From: Diphasiastrum complanatum
Taxonomy: Eukaryota > Streptophyta > Lycopodiopsida > Lycopodiales > Lycopodiaceae
Direction of reading: 5' to 3'
Length of the DNA stretch: 64,000 bases
NCBI GenBank assembly: GCA_029204225.1
Contig: CM055112.1
Span: forward strand, 21,704,578-21,768,577
Part shown: in pieces, positions 49,567 to 62,155 of the stretch
How positions within the stretch are numbered: position 1 is the first letter of the stretch
Layout of the letters: each line of letters starts with the position of its first letter
Made by a program: the position numbers and the translations under genes
The notes under the pieces: model-generated
What the model was told of the DNA's origin: nothing
What the model saw: only the letters and a program-made list of their open reading frames with translations
Database searches by the model: none

Positions 49567-51455
49567 GTATTGTGAACGCAGTAGAGTAGCTTTACTGAAG
49601 GCACGCCTTGAAAGTTAATGCGCTTTCTTTGCATAGTAGATGAAAGGTATTTGCAAAAGAGACCGGAGAAGGATCCAGCCTCTAATCTCAAAAGACAAGG
49701 TTCGGTAGTAGAAAGATTTGTAACAAAGCTCTAAAAAAGGCAGATCATTGGTTGTTTCAAGTGGGCTTGTAATTCGCAGGTCTGATATCTATTCTTTGTT
49801 CACTAATGCTCCTTCTTTTGTTCATTGTTTGTTTGATGTAGTAGGATAGGGTCCGGTTTTTGAAGTTGAAGTGAAATCGACGTAGTTTTGCTTCAGGAAG
49901 TTGCTTTAGGAAGATGGAGGTCGCTTCATAATAGAGTTGTAGTAGATCTTCTAAAATGTGTTTCTAACTACATTCTAGCTACGTTTGTTTATTCTCGTAG
50001 CACTGTCTTGCAGCTTGTGTCGGGCTTGAGATAGCAAGTATCTTTGGTCTTTTGATAGCTTTGTCTTCTAGGTGGTCCCACCTTCTGAAAAATCATTGTT
50101 GTGGAAAATGATGCATGTTGGATGCAAATATTGTTGCCTTGAAAATTGACCCTTTGATAGCTTGCTTGGCCCATGAATCATGGTGGCATAAAGCGTTGAT
50201 GGATTGTGGTTTGCTGGTGTTTGATTCCACGAATAAACATCATGGAAGCATTGATGGTCTTCATCGTTAAGAGATTCTTATTTCAGATCAATAGCGATTC
50301 AAGAGTTGATGATTCACTTCTCCATTTCTGTTGTACAATGATCCTTCTATGAGGAGCATGCAAGGACAAACTGTTACAAAGCAGATGTGAGACACAGCTT
50401 GCCTAATGCAATTGCATGCAGGACTTGTTGTGTAAAGGCTTGCATGACGTAAACGAAGGTCACTTCAATGTTCATAAAAGAGCTGTCGTAGACCTTCTGA
50501 AATGCGCTTTGTTTATGCCTTATCACAGTCTTGCAGCCTGTGGTTTGAGGTAGCAAGTGTCTTTGCTTGTGATAGCTTTGTCTTCTAGATGACAATTGTG
50601 GTCCACCTTCTGAAAAATCATTGTTGTGGTAACGATGCATTCTCCCCTACTGCACTTAACTCTTTTTGGCTAGTTTCAAATAGCTAAAGCCTTATCTTCT
50701 CCCCTGCTGCACTTAGTTTTGTGCCGCTCTGATGAAGGTGTAGTTTCTTAAGGATATATCAGTATATGGTGCGTACTGAAGCTAAAACTGCTTTCTCTTG
50801 GCTACCTATACTTCCAATGGGAAAGGACATCAAACATCTGATTGTAGGAAACATACAATTGATCTACTAAAAGAAAGGAGAAGATACTGATGAAGAAGAA
50901 TCTGAAAACAAATAATCTGCATAAGGTGCTAAGAGCGGTGATCCGTATAACTTATGTATCAATATAAGCTTGAAAACAAGAACGCTATGTCAACAAACAC
51001 TACTATTCTATCAAGTTTTGGGTGATTGGAACATGTGTTCAGTGACAATTTGAAATAAATCAATAACTTGGACATGAGCTACATGAAGTCTTATCACACA
51101 CATACCATACCAAAGGAATTTCAATGTTATAAAGATCACTACAATGGACTTACAGGTCGATAGAAGTCAAAATATGCTCCATGTCTTCACTCTATCATCT
51201 CATTATTTTATTAGCATTTTCTATTGTTTATCCGTTTCTGGCTTCTGCATCTCGCACGCAATTGTGTATCCCTATCTGGGTAAATGCCAATCTGTGTATT
51301 TTTCCTTGCTTCTGTTCTGAACACACGTACAGTTGCTCATTGCATGTCTTCATGAATTGACTGAAACCTCATTGAACTCTTTCCAATTTTGGTATCTGGT
51401 TATATCGCAGTACACAGTTGTTAAAGGAAATCTAAATTTGGATGCAGGTTTTTCA
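49567..51455. other. intergenic; diverged direct duplication; upstream region of the subtilase
   Basis: The segment 49937-50120 is repeated at about 50483-50643 (shared words gtcttgcag, gatagctttgtcttctag, ccaccttctgaaaaatcatt). A smaller repeat ctcccctgctgcactta lies at 50643 and 50697. From about 50750 to the start codon at 51456 this is likely the subtilase promoter and leader, but no clear TATA box was found. Confidence 0.5.
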
Positions 51456-54400
51456 ATGGCTTGTATCAAGGAATGGGCAACCTTGATCGTAGTAGCGCTA
51501 CTCTGTAGCTGCTCCTTATGTCTGGCAGGCACCCCCGAACGCAAGGTATATTTGGCCTGAGCCAAATCAAGAGATAGAAGAAGAAAGATATTCGGTCTGG
51601 ATAAGTTGATCTCAAGTAATAGTTTGTATCCAATGTAAAGCCCATGTAACATGGTGATCGAGCTTGTTACATAGTGTAGAACACTCTATAGCTTTCAGCT
51701 GTTAACAAGGAAGATATTCCCATCATTAGTGATCCGCTTCACGACTAGATAGGACAGCGTTTTGTTCACCGTTGATCATGTTTTTCTTTATCGTTTATCG
51801 TTGAGAGTTTGTGATCTGAGGCAAGCGTCAAAAATATTAAAAACTAAATGCTTGCGAAGCACTTCTTATGTAACATTTGCATTTTTAATTCCACTCAGCT
51901 TGCCTTTAGTCACACCTCTGCTGAAAAGTGTTATTAATTCTCCAGTGAGGAAACAGAGATTTTGACTAGAAAAGGGTCGAAGCCACAAAGACCCGCTTCT
52001 TTAGCTGATAGAAAATTGACTATCTTATGAAGTAAGTTAAGATAGCAAGCTCAAAAGTCCAACTAAAAATCTCCACCGCTGGCTGCAGGTTTACATTGTT
52101 TACATGGGAAACCCAGATTCCAGTCCAGAGCGGATGACTCTTACGCACAAAAAGATGCTAACAAAAGCTCTCAAGAGGTATCTAGAAGTTATGAATTTGT
52201 CTTAATGGATCTTGAAAGTCATGAGTCATTACTCACAGTGACTTTCTGTACTTGCAGCACAACGGCAGCTTCAAGAGCCATGGTGTATAGCTACACAGCT
52301 AGTTTAAAGGGTTTTGCTGCGATACTGTCTGTCGAGGAAGCAGCTTCTATCTCCAGTACTGAACAATTTTTACATTCACGATTTTTCTATACCTTTCTTG
52401 ATCCTGGGCAATAAAAAATGTAGTCTTTTTCCGAGTTCTAAAGAGCTTTCTGATTTTCAGGAATGTCGGGGGTGATCTCCGTGTTTCCCAGCTTACTGAA
52501 AAAGCTGCATACAACAAGGTCTTGGGATTTTCTGGGGATAAATGTAAATGATTCACGCTCAGTTCCCACTTCTGGAAGCGATGTCATTATAGGAGTGCTT
52601 GATACTGGTATTTACAAGCAGCAAAATTCATTATCGTACCTTGATAGGCTGTTTAATATATCTTGCGCATCAGCTAATTGTAGACAACATAGACTAACGA
52701 TTATATTTCATTAGCAAAAGAGTGTGGCCAAAAGTTAGATTTGAGTCACCCGAATCTCGGAGCTTTTATATGAGTATAGGAGCGTGAATCCCATAGCTTC
52801 AGTTGACTAACGGTTCTCTTTTGTGAGTATAGGAGTGTGGCCTGAATCTCAGAGCTTCAGCGATAAGAATGTGCCGGATCCGATTCCGTCAAAGTGGAAG
52901 GGAGAATGTGTATCTGGTGATGAGTTCAATTCCTCCAACTGTAACAGGTGACATTTTATAATCTCCCGTCTCTTTTGTCGAAAAGTTGGTTCACGCAAAG
53001 GTTGCAAATTAGGCTGAAAATTGTGCTCCATTGTTTGCGGCATTGATGTGTATGTTGAGTGGACAGAAAGCTGATTGGCGCCAGAATGTACCTGAAGGCC
53101 TTTGAGTCGCAGTTTGGTCCAATTCAGGGCACTGGAGAATTTAGATCTCCAAGAGACGCTGAAGGGCATGGCTCACACACAGCTTCAACTGCTGGAGGAG
53201 ACCTGGTGGAAGATGCAAGCTTGTTTGGACTGGCGGAAGGAACAGCGAGGGGTGCAACCCCAACAGCCAGAATCGCAGTTTACAAAGTATGCTGGTTTGG
53301 ATCTTGCACAGACGCAGACATACTGGCAGCGTTCGACGAGGCTGTAACAGATGGCGTCGACCTCATATCTTTCTCCATCGGCGGTGTTCCTGTGGACTAT
53401 TTTCAGGACTCTATCTCTATCGGTTCCTTCCACGCGATTCAAAATGGAGTATTTGTTTCTTGCTCCGCAGGCAATGACGGGCCATTTCAGTACACTGCCA
53501 CTAATTTGGCACCCTGGTTAACAACTGTAGCCGCAAGCTCCATGGACAGAAAATTCATCTCTACAATTATGCTTGGAAACAATCTCACAGTGAAGGTGAA
53601 GGATCCGGAGTCACTAGTTTAATTTTTTTCAAGATACATATTCATGTAGACTTGGAGCTTGCAACTACATACCTGACCTTTATGTATGATGCCAAATCAA
53701 ATTGTTGCACGATCATCAGGTGGACAAAAAATTAATAACATATATGGTGGTTTTTTGTCTAGGGAACTGCACTGAACACTCTACCTTTGAGCAATCCGTG
53801 GTATCCGTTGGTTGCTGGAAATGATGTTAGCGACCAATCATCACCTCTTCAAGAATATGCCAAGTACAGAAACTTCATAATACTTCACCGTAGATTATTT
53901 TGTTCTTCTATTGTAATCAAGCATTGGCTATTTCACCAATTTTATACTGCATCCCATGCTTGCAGATATTGCTTAAATGGTACTCTTGACGTAGACAAAG
54001 TTCGAGGGAAAATTGTTTTATGCTACGGTGGTTTTCGAGGATCGATTCTTTATGTTTTAGAAGCTGGTGGCGCAGGTGTCATAGTTGTATCTGAGTTTGC
54101 ATATTTTGTCGGTTATGTCTATTCTCTTCCTGCCAGTGCCGTTGAGAGCTCGGATGCCGAACAGATAGTCGCTTATATCAACTCGACGAGGTCACTATCT
54201 TCATGTCTTTGCCATTGTCAAGGTTTAATCCTTGTAGGCTTATTGCGAAGAACGATTTTGTTTTTTTGTTTTGATGATCCTCACTCAGGAAGTTTTCTTT
54301 CTTATGAGCTTTAACAGTTCTCCCATCGCAAATATTATGCCAAGTATCACAGTTGTGAATGATGGCTTTGCTTCCACAACTGCAATGTTTTCATCTAGAG

Positions 54401-55368
54401 GTCCAAACTACATCACTCCGGATATTCTCAAGGTTGGCATCATCTCACTGCAAGCTCTATCCCGGTACACTACTTGCTTTTACTTCGATAGAAATAAATT
54501 CCTCTTCTTACATATGTGTTTCACAGCCTGATATCACAGCTCCTGGAGTGGATATTCTAGCAGCTTGGTCTCCCGCAATGTCCATCTCAGAAAATAGTTG
54601 GGACAACCGAACTTCTTCTTATAACATCATCTCAGGAACGTCCATGTCCTGCCCGCATGTGACAGGCGCTGCTGCTTTTGTGAAATATTTTCATCCTGAC
54701 TGGAGTCCAGCTGCCATCAAGTCAGCACTCATGACAACAGGTACTTTCATGAAGCTCCTCAATTCTATGGCTATTATTACACTAATCCCTAGATATCAAT
54801 TTCTTCTTCTTGTTGTGCAGCAACTCCTCTTCAAGGAGAAAACAACACCAACACAGATGGTCCACTAAACTATGGATCTGGAGAAATATCTCCTCTCAAA
54901 GCAACTGATCCAGGCCTTGTATATGACATAGATGCCACAGATTACACCCTTTTTCTCTGCAGCATCAGCTACACATCAGAGCAGATCCAGCTTGTTTCCG
55001 GTGTCAATAACTTTTCTTGCCCACAGGAAAACCCTCCGTCTGTGCATGATCTCAACTACCCCTCCATCGCCATAGCCAATGTCAATGGATCTCTGAATAC
55101 AACCATCTCCCGAACGTTCACCAACGTGGGATCATCACCATCAACTTACACAGTGCAGATCCAAGCTCCTGACAATGTGAATGTGGCAGTATTTCCATCC
55201 TCTCTCCAATTTGACAATGTTAACGATCGCAAGTCTTTCAGTGCTAATTTTCAGGCTAGTAGTTTGGCATCAGGGGAGTATGTCTCTGGATCACTGACTT
55301 GGACTGATGGAGTACACGTTGTTCGAACACCCATCATCATCTGGGCATATTCTTCCACATCAGATTAA
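51456..55368 (+). CDS. secreted subtilisin-like serine protease (plant subtilase, S8A), eleven exons
   Basis: Exons: 51456-51545, 52089-52177, 52258-52355, 52461-52607, 52833-52947, 53067-53595, 53763-53863, 53966-54190, 54318-54432, 54527-54740, 54821-55368. Together 2271 nt, 756 residues; every intron is GT-AG and the phases agree. The start [10 protein letters not shown]... opens a signal peptide (about 1-24). The I9 prodomain begins KVYIVYMG (30-37) and includes [15 protein letters not shown]. Catalytic residues: Asp140 in GVLDTG, His214 in GHGSHTAS, oxyanion-hole Asn316 in SAGNDGP, Ser542 in [15 protein letters not shown] domain lies between Asn316 and Ser542 ([18 protein letters not shown]), then FSSRGPN and DPGLVYD, and a C-terminal Fn3-like domain (about 655-756, NYPSIAIA...[13 protein letters not shown]). 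Known: such enzymes are apoplastic proteases that process peptides or wall proteins. Substrate is unknown. The gene looks intact; many exons contrast with the often intron-poor subtilases of flowering plants. Confidence 0.92.
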
Positions 55369-57544
55369 TCTACTACCCTCATCCTTCATATTCTTTTTCT
55401 CCACTTCCAGTCACCCAATCTTCCTCTTTTCTGTTGCTCCTCTCATAATACTTTCATTCCTTAGCAAATATAGAGTTATTGTTTGATTGTTGTGGTAAAT
55501 TGTTGCCACAGCCTGGTCTTGCCATGTTAATCATGTTTTTCCTTTTTTGGGTACCTTAGAGAAAGTTTTTGTGACAAAATATGCTCATTATGAGAATTGT
55601 TTGCCCTTACAATGGGTCTTAGATGTTTGAGAAATGTTCAGAAAACACTTTTCTCATGTTCAAGTGTTGTTTGATTGTCTCTTTCAAATCATACCTCATA
55701 CTTAAAGTCTTGGATTTGACAAGTTGTAATGGCCTGACATTTAAAGGACAAGAGGCCATGTAGTCATGGCTATGGTTATGAAAATCTTGTAATAGAAGTA
55801 GGCTTGTTGTGAGAACTAGTTGTTCTAAACAAAAATTGATAATTTGATGCATATCACAACTTACTTTAAGTTCTATTGCTAATTATGATTTTTCTTGATT
55901 ATGTTGTACATTTGATACATTTAAAAGATGGACATCTCTATATATAAGTTCTAGAAGTCATGGTGTACTTCTATGTGTGACATTTTTTTTATACTATTAA
56001 TCCCAACATTGGAAGTATGTGGTACATGAAAAAATCCTGAGTTTTTTGTTGGATGATCCCTAAATTAATGGCCATTTAATTTGTCATGGTTCTTCCTATT
56101 ATGTTATAAATTTGCTACATCTAACAGAGAAACATTATATATAAGCAGAAAATGTCAGGATATTTTATGATTCAAACATTTGTTCATGAAAATCTTTCTA
56201 ATTGAATGGCACCGGGTATTTTTGAAGACTTTGCAACTTTTTGACTTAAAGCTGTGACCATTTGTATTCATATTGGCAAGCTTAAGGCATGACGTCATGA
56301 ATTTTAGTCGATTATCTTGAATTGCAATAGCCTCTTGTTACCTCATGCTTATGGTTGTGAGAGTTTCTATGATATAGGTATGCTTGTCATGATAAATGGT
56401 TGAGAGATGGGAAAGCTACACGAAGTTAAGAAGACCACTACCACAAAAAAATCCCTACAAGAGGCTTGACCTAGCAACAAGATCACAACAAGTTGATTAT
56501 TGGATTCATACACAGTTACAAGAAAGTAGAACAAGAGTGCAACCAAGGCTTTGAAGCCCAACTATTAAAAAAATCTAAGAATCTACAAATTATAGGTTGA
56601 AGTTGGATTGATTTGAGTCTGCAGTTAGCTAGCTATAGCATCTCCCTACCAAGGAGGGTAGAGAGAGAAGAGACTTATGAAAAGAAATGGTTATCTCCCA
56701 AAAAGTGGATTTGTGATTATGACAATATACAAAACAATTTATGATTGTTGTGTAAATGGACCAATAAAGTTGAAAAAATGAGAGTAATACTGATAACTTT
56801 GGATTGTGAGGAACATAAGCCATGATCAAGGGTGAGTTACAAAAGTGTAGCTTAAGAATGTTGATCCAATCAAAAAACAAAAACTATTGATGCTAAGAAA
56901 TGTGGAAATAGAATCACGTCAACAATCTCTGCAAGCAACCTAAAAGTTAAAGACATCAAGAGCTTCTGGTTGGATGAGAATTCTCACATAGATATAAAGC
57001 TGGAAGATTTGTTGCCTAGTTAAAAGGGTTTCCTAGGTGATTCTACTTGTTTTGTGCCTAAGCCCATGTTTGTATGTATACAAGTATTTTTTTGGCCCCC
57101 CTTGTTATAGACGTTACTAAAGAGATTAGATTTTAGCTCATTGAGGGAGAGTTACATTCTTCAAGAAATGTTTTTTTTTTCAAAAAGTCCTCATTGTGGT
57201 GTAGATTTGGATGCTTGTTTACTCACTCTGGATAGTAGAGACTGTTTGGTTGAAGCCAAAATAGATCTCACATAATCACTAGAAGATATGATGGCAACCG
57301 GTGATGGTAAGAGACTTGTAGATGACATTGAAGATCAAATCACACGTGGTGAAGTGTTCTTGAGAAATAGTGTTGGTTTCTATCTTGGGAGAATTTAGGA
57401 TGAGAACTAATGGTTCATGAGCTCGAATATTTATTATCAATGATGACATTGTGACACTTGATATGGATTGCATTGTGGGATGATGTGGCACTCATAAAAA
57501 ATGCTACTTGTGGATGGACTTGAGCCATTGGATGAATGTGACTT
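55369..57544. other. 3' region of the subtilase and intergenic DNA, no gene
   Basis: TC-rich 3' untranslated sequence follows the stop. From about 55560 onward the DNA is AT-rich and carries no recognisable ORF. The stretch 57270-57540 may be retroelement-derived but cannot be assigned. Confidence 0.5.
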
Positions 57545-57742
57545 AGGATCATGATTAAAGACAAGAATTTGGACATTGCAAATGCAAGAGGGGCAAAGTG
57601 CTGGAACTTTGTGAATCAATTTTTGGTATAACTTCTAAATCACTAGATTCATTCACCCTATGTATCTCATCGAAGATCACATCTTTACTAATGTGGATCT
57701 TTCACATTATAGGATCAAAACACGTGTATGCATTTGTCTTTC
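57545..57742 (-). pseudogene. copia integrase C-terminal fragment
   Basis: The minus strand reads CFDPI, then a stop, then KIHISKDVIFDE, the conserved end of copia integrase (FDP...K..I.RDV.FDE), followed by Ser/Leu-rich linker sequence to about 57545. There is one stop in the conserved word. It is on the opposite strand to the RNase H piece next door. Confidence 0.6.
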
Positions 57743-57764
57743 ATCAGATTAAAAAAAAAAAACG

Positions 57765-57996
57765 CACTTAATGGACTTTGCAAGGAGGATGATCTATCAA
57801 TGATCAAGTGTGACAACATCTCGACCCAAGATCTTGCCAATAATCCCATATTTCATGCAAGAAACAAGCACATAGAAGTGGCACACCACTTTGTGAGAGA
57901 AAAGCCTATTGGAGGAGAAATCTATTTGGAGCATGTCAACACATCCTCTTGTATTGCCGATCTACTCACCAAAATAGATTTGTATGAGATTATGCT
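57765..57996 (+). pseudogene. copia RNase H C-terminal fragment
   Basis: The words IKCDNISTQDLANNPIFHAR, NKHIEVAHHFVREKPIGGEI and CIADLLTK are the typical last third of copia RNase H, with the RTKHI.V.HFVRE pattern. The frame is open but lacks everything upstream, and it ends exactly where gypsy sequence begins. Confidence 0.85.
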
Positions 57997-58377
57997 ATGA
58001 TAGCAGCCCCTTTGAACAAGTTACTAAAGAAAGATGTTACATATGAATGGAGTCTAGACCGTCAAAAGTCTTTTGAAGGAATGAAATCTAAGTTGAAGAC
58101 TGCTCCGATTTTACGACCCCTCGATTGGACCAGGAAATTCCATGTTTATGTGGACGCTTCTTCCTTTGCTATTGGCAGCATTCTAAGCCAGAAAACTGAT
58201 GAAAAGAAAGATTATCCTATATATTATGCAGGCAGGCAATTATCTGCATCAGAAAAGAATTAGTCTGCTACTGAGAGAGAGACTTTGGGAATGATATACT
58301 CAATAAAAAAATTTCGACATTATTTATTAAGTTTTCCATTTACATTTCATGTAGACCATTATGCAATCCAAAAGGGC
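57997..58377 (+). pseudogene. Ty3-gypsy RT/RNase H fragment
   Basis: Residues APLNKLLKKDVTYEWSLDRQ, RKFHVYVDASSFAIGSILSQ (RNase H Asp in VDAS), PIYYAGRQLSASEKN, a stop, then SATERETLGMIYSIKKFRHY and FHVDHYA are the RT tail and first half of a gypsy-type RNase H. The stop replaces the usual Tyr in the NYS.TERE word. The homology ends after VDHYA at about 58365. Confidence 0.9.
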
Positions 58378-59570
58378 AGAAATGTTGCAGCCATAGAATT
58401 AAATGAGAGTTTATCAAGTTTTGTTAAGATGAGACTAGCTGGTATTCCAATTTTGCCTGATGAATTTCAAGAGATTGGTAAATTAGGCCCCTCTGAAGAC
58501 AGTATTGCTCCATTTGTTAAGGAGCCTCAACCACCTGCTAGTGGTGCAGTGGATGATGAAGGAGAACTAGCTGAGGTGGTTGAGCAAAGATACAATGCGA
58601 TAGAAAAAATTGCACATTTTTTCTACAACTACAGTCTGACATTGGATGGTCAAACAAGGATATAGAAATATCAACAACGAGTTTTTTAGCAGACTATTAT
58701 GGAGCATCTTCACTCTTATTCTTTCGGTCAACTTATCAAAGATTCACCTTCTCATGCAGTTCGAGCTCGTCTTCTATCTTGTGCTGGTCCAGGTGCAAAG
58801 GCTTGGTTGGTTGCACGTCCAGTTCTTCCACTATTGAGACTCAATAATGACTTGTTTATAACTGCCCTTCAAACCAGATTGGGACTTCCACATCCAATGT
58901 TAATTGGTATCTCTAAGTGTTCATGTGGGCATGTATTGGATTCCTTGGGTACTCATCTTATGCGTTGTCCATCAGGTGGAGAACGTATTGTTTCACATGA
59001 TTTCATTCGTGATGCCCTGGCTGCTATTGCTCATGATAGTGGCTTTCATGTTGTTCGAGAATAGACACACATTTCACCAGGGCCTTCATCGCAATCTACC
59101 CGACGACGAGTTGACCTTGCTTTCTCGCGTGATGGAATTCGTACTCTAGGAGATGTTGTAATTGATGATCCCTCTCGTCAGGACCTTCTTCGTCGTTCTT
59201 CCACCACGCAAGGGGCCGCTGCATCTCAAGCAGCCCAAGAAAAAGAAAGAGATTATAATGATCGTGCACTCGGTGAAGATTTCATCCCCTTTGCCTTGGA
59301 AACTTATGGTTGTCTTCACAAGAATTCAATGATTTTTTATTTTTAGATGCGGAGCTTATGGTGAAACGCCAAGGACAAAGCATTACTTTACCTTCTGTCA
59401 TTATTTCTTTCTACCGCCAGCGTATTTCTATAGCATTACAATGTTCACAGGCGATTTCAATTCTTCGACGAGCTCAGTTTGTAGGAGCGGCTGCTTCAAA
59501 GCTTCCTGCATTACCTATTACTAGATCTATTTTAGTTAGTGATTTACATCAGGCAGTTGGTTTTGAGTAA
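58378..59570 (+). pseudogene. LINE-like C-terminal region with zinc motif and possible nuclease, degenerate
   Basis: The reading frame from 58378 is broken by stops at 58663-58665, 58684 and 59062-59064 and by a frameshift near 59320. Order: an acidic linker; RARLLSCAGPGAKAWLVARP (about 58760-58820); RLGLPHP; a zinc-type CSCGHVLDSLGTHLMRC (about 58920-58970); GGERIVSHDFIRDALAAIA; RRVDLAFSRDGIRTLGDVVI followed by DDPSR (about 59100-59170); KERDYNDRALGEDFIPFALE; then, in the other frame, FYRQRISIALQCSQAISILR. This pattern is common at the C-terminus of LINE-like RT proteins of algae and seed-free plants, from memory. The RRVDL...DVVIDDP words could be a restriction-like nuclease core; that is inference. 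No RT core is present. Confidence 0.55.
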
Positions 59571-59712
59571 TTAGTTTAATATTTAATTTCTGACTTAAAT
59601 TGGGCAGTTGGTTTTAAGTAATTAGTTTTCTATTCTGGAACTATGTGGTATGTGTGCTTGAGTATATTTCTTGTTTATCTCATGCTCTTTGCAAAAATCT
59701 CCAAATTCACTT
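59571..59712. other. short duplication after the LINE-like region
   Basis: The phrase gggcagttggttttaagtaattagtt (59604 onward) repeats ggcagttggttttgagtaattagtt (59552 onward), a 52-bp tandem duplication at the 3' end. Confidence 0.5.
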
Positions 59713-59965
59713 CTTTTGTACTCACCCCCCTATCTAACCTTAGAACTTTGATATGTGCTTCAATCTAGTTTTATACCAAGGCTTTGAATTCCTTGAAGAA
59801 AGCCAATCATCAGATTTTTTATTCAAGAAGTAGATCCATGTACTCCTAGAGCAATCATCTATGAAAGTCTTAAAATAATAGGCTCCACCCAACGACATGG
59901 TCTTCATTGGGTTGCACAAGTCACTATGAATGAATTCAACTACCTTCATAGAAAGAGAACTTCAA
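59713..59965 (-). pseudogene. copia integrase core fragment
   Basis: The minus strand gives MKVVEFIHSDLCNPMKTMSL and GGAYYFKTFIDDCSRSTWIY, the start of the copia integrase core, including the first two catalytic-region Asp words (HSDL and FIDD). It ends soon after FLNKKSDDW. It does not continue into element VI, which has its own integrase at 63150-63563. Confidence 0.85.
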
Positions 59966-60276
59966 GATACTTTCTCCATGATGGTATAGCTATTTATAAT
60001 AGCCATAGTACCATTTGGCCACATGCCCTAAACTAGCCCTAAAATAGCAACTTTTGTGTATTTCACCAGAAACCAAGCTTTTAGTGATGCAATGTATCTA
60101 TATTAGCCAATTACAATGGGTCCAAATCCGACCTCATCCATAAATCTACTTGCCAAAAATAGAAAAGACACTATTTAAGCCTTTATTGACATAAAAAAAT
60201 TTATCTCTAAGTTGAAATTTCATATTGGCCTCAAAATTGCCAAAATAACTCAGCTAAACTAGTTGAGTTTTTCACA
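59966..60276 (-). repeat. 3' LTR start of element VI, truncated
   Basis: A purine-rich GAAGAGGGAG (60277-60286 on the minus strand) is followed by TGTGAAAAACTCAACTAG at 60276, the expected polypurine tract/LTR junction. The LTR's other end is not identifiable; a copia integrase fragment begins by 59965. Confidence 0.4.
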
Positions 60277-62155
60277 CTCCCTCTTCAACTAGTTTTGGCA
60301 TAGATTTTGATAGTACTCCTATAGATGTTCTATGCTTCATAAACAAGTCCTTTCCCAATGCTTTGGTGAAGATATCAGCCAGACTCCCTTGAAAAGACGT
60401 GTTGAAGCTGCACTTCCTTTGCCATGACTTGTTCTCTCACAAAATGATAAGCCACTTCAATATGCTTGCTCCTTGCATGAAAAACGGGATTTCTTGTCAA
60501 ACTTTAGGCTGAAAGGTTATCACAAAAGAAGATTTGACTCTTTTGAAAATCCAGCAAGTTAAGACTCATTACCATCCTTTTGATCCAAAGCATGTCCTTT
60601 GTGCATGAAATTAGGGCTTTGTACTCGGCCTCACTAGATGATAATGAGATTGTTGCTTATTTCTTCGACATCCATGAGATAGCTTATCACCTATGAAAAT
60701 TGCATGTGCACTTATGGATTTCCTGTACATTTGATCTCCAACAAAGTCCAAATCTGAAAATTCATACAAGTTAGGTGATGATCCTCTATAAACAATGCCA
60801 AAATCTATAGAACCCAAGATGTACCTCAATAATCTCTTTCCTAGCTTCTAATGCTCCATGCTGGGATCATACATAAATTTACTTAATCTACCAACACAAT
60901 AGCTTAGATAAGGTCTTGTGATGGTTAGATATACATGAGCAAACCAAGTAGATTCCTATAGAGAATAATGTCCTTGAAGGATCTTTCATTACCTCTTATA
61001 GTGAGCCTTACATTTGACTCCATTGGTGTATCAATAGATTTAGCATATACCATATGAAATATTTTTAGAATAGAATTAGAATACTTCTCTTGACAAATGA
61101 AAGTAGATTGAGAAGTTCGAATACCTCTATTCCCAAGATATAATGCATAAGAACAATATCATGCACCTCAAACTCATTTTTGAGTGCCAACTTAATATCA
61201 TCTATATCTCGATTGTTGCCTCCACTCGAAATGATATCATCCACATAGATTAGAAGAATAGTAGCATCATTTCCAACGAATCTAAAATAAAGTGAATGAT
61301 CATACTCACTCATTATGAAGTTTTGATTAACTTACAAAAGTGTTAAGCTTAACATACCAACCCCTTGGTGCTTGCTTAAGTCCATACAAACTCTTTTGTA
61401 GAAAACACACATAATTAGGCTTTCCATGTGAAATATAGCCCTTGAGTTGCACCATAAAAACCTCCTCGTCGAAATATCCATTAAAGAATATTAGCCTATG
61501 TCCAATTGCCATAGATTCCATCCATAAAAAGGTTTTGCAAGAGAAATAATGACTCGAATGCTTACCATCTTTGCCAGGGGTGCAAAGGTCTCATCATAGT
61601 CAATTCCATACTCTTGAGCATATCATTTTGCTGCCAACCTTTCCTTGTACTTGTTGAGTGATCCATCTTGGTTTGTCTTCACTTTGAAGATCCACTTGCA
61701 TCCAGTTGCCTTCTTATCTTTAGGAAGTTCCACCAATCTCCATGTATTGTTCTTCATAAGAGTTTGATACTCAAGATCCATTCCTTGGATCCACTCCTCT
61801 TTTTGCCTCGCTTCACCTACACATGTAGGTTCATCAAAAGAAGTTAGGAAAGCATAGTTTGTACCACCAACAACTTGCTTACCCTTTTCGAAATAAGTGA
61901 GCCTCAAAGGTTGTTGCCTTTGCCTCGAATTCCTCCTTAGCTTTTGACTTGAAGAAGGCTCTTCACCATCAACATCCAAAGTATCATCGACATCTTAGAT
62001 CCAATAACCCCATCACCACTTGAAGAAGCCTTTGGAATGTTTCCTTCGTAAAAAAATGACATCTCTTCCAATGACCACTTTCTTAGTTGAAGGAATATAA
62101 GCTTTCTAAGCCTTGCTCACATCACTATAACCAACAAATATACCTTTCTTTGAAG

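Noticed and set aside
52720-52835. Alternative acceptor or duplicated exon start in subtilase intron 4
   Set aside because: The phrase gagtataggag-gtg occurs twice (near 52772 and 52824), but only the second continues into WPESQSFSD in frame; the first leads to no conserved sequence.
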